This document shows, one piece after another, positions 5,214 to 5,621 of a DNA stretch of 5,621 nt (its first letter is position 1; each line of letters starts with the position of its first letter). The translations under genes and the position numbers were made by a program. This stretch comes from JAHWJX01 sp036386655 (GTDB lineage Bacteria > Pseudomonadota > Alphaproteobacteria > Caulobacterales > Caulobacteraceae): the NCBI GenBank assembly GCA_036386655.1, contig DASVVG010000090.1:1-5621 (forward strand). Direction: 5' to 3'. Below the pieces are notes generated by a model, which was given only the letters and a program-made list of their open reading frames with translations, was not told where the DNA came from and did not search any database.

Positions 5214-5621
5214 ATGCCTAGGACACAGGCCCGCCTCGCCGCACTCACTCAGGCGTCGGAGGCAGCCTACCGCGAAAGTTGTATCCGCCAGACCCTCGAG
5301 CAGATCATCGAGATCGCCCGCCGTCAGATCGGGGCGCATATCGCCGTGGTCAGCGTGGCCGACGCGATCAGGGGCGACGCGGAGGCTATCGTCTCCCTCT
5401 CCGAGAGGTACGACGCCTGCCGCAGTCGCGTACATGGCGCAGCGGATATTCCCGTCTGGACAGGTCCGATCAGCGGTCCGGTTCGGCTCACCCAGCAGGA
5501 GCTTGAAGCGCGGCCGGAATTCCAGAGCTACAGCGCCAGTCTCGGCGGACCGCCCCCACCGCTGAGGGGCTGGCTCGCGGCGCCGCTGGTCGGGCGGGGC
5601 GGAGAGACCCTCGGGCTGCTC
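5214..5621 (+). CDS. GAF-domain protein, probably a sensor histidine kinase, 3' end missing
   Basis: ATG 5214 opens a frame that continues without a stop to the right edge (136 codons visible). GGAG (5204-5207) lies six bases upstream, and an in-frame TGA at 5199-5201 rules out a longer start apart from a TTG. After a helical N-terminus (1-35), residues about 36-136 form a GAF domain: 'GAHIAVVSVAD' (40-50), 'SLSERYDACRSR' (61-72), 'RLTQQELEARPEF' (91-103) and 'LRGWLAAPLVGRGGETLGLL' (117-136). The pairing of an RLTQ(x)ELEA stretch with GWLAAPL is familiar from the GAF modules of alphaproteobacterial PAS/GAF sensor histidine kinases. The kinase part itself lies beyond the window, so the output could instead be a cyclase or another domain. 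It is divergent from the degenerate GGDEF/EAL gene and may share control with it. Confidence 0.8.
   Translation, partial: MPRTQARLAALTQASEAAYRESCIRQTLEQIIEIARRQIGAHIAVVSVADAIRGDAEAIVSLSERYDACRSRVHGAADIPVWTGPISGPVRLTQQELEARPEFQSYSASLGGPPPPLRGWLAAPLVGRGGETLGLL

Noticed and set aside
1..5621. Mobile elements, tRNA/rRNA genes, CRISPR arrays, toxin-antitoxin or defence genes
   Set aside because: No transposase, integrase, terminal repeats, tRNA-like arms, spaced direct repeats or known defence motifs were seen on either strand; gene composition is uniform and chromosomal in style.

Overview
The window is GC-rich, densely coded bacterial chromosome, most likely from an alphaproteobacterium of the Caulobacterales (Caulobacter or Phenylobacterium type). 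This assignment is inferred from several things: a HisN-type histidinol phosphatase, an alphaproteobacterial XRE regulator resembling the PraR/SinR-like group, a CheY-like single-domain regulator with an 'AISGGGR' segment, and a CtrA-like box (GTAA-N7-TTAA plus TTAACCAT) in a divergent promoter region. I see no tRNA, rRNA, insertion sequence, prophage, CRISPR array or integration scar.

Layout. Bases 1-655 (+) hold the 3' part of a class I SAM-dependent methyltransferase-like gene cut by the left edge. Bases 729-1445 (+) encode a secreted protein of unknown function. Bases 1514-1816 (+) encode a stand-alone SCP2 sterol-carrier domain protein. It meets hisN (2628-1813, -) tail to tail, and the two stops share the palindrome CTAG. 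Upstream of hisN on the same strand is an XRE-family regulator (3061-2669, -). A 188-base divergent control region separates it from a single-domain response regulator (3250-3627, +). That regulator runs convergently into a 490-residue protein with degenerate GGDEF-like and EAL-like domains (5106-3634, -). After a 107-base divergent gap, the N-terminal part of a GAF-domain protein, probably a sensor histidine kinase, begins at 5214 (+) and runs off the right edge.

How the parts relate. The left half is housekeeping or unknown: a methyltransferase-like protein, an envelope protein, a lipid-binding protein and histidine biosynthesis. The right half is signalling: a transcription regulator, an orphan receiver, a probable catalytically dead cyclic-di-GMP-type protein and a GAF sensor. 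Their adjacency suggests, but does not prove, a shared signalling role. The most distinctive non-coding region is 3062-3249. It has five copies of GCGTCCC/GGGACGC within 108 bases, a 12-base direct repeat and a CtrA-like site. I found no convincing new biological system here; the best leads are that control region and the degenerate GGDEF/EAL protein.
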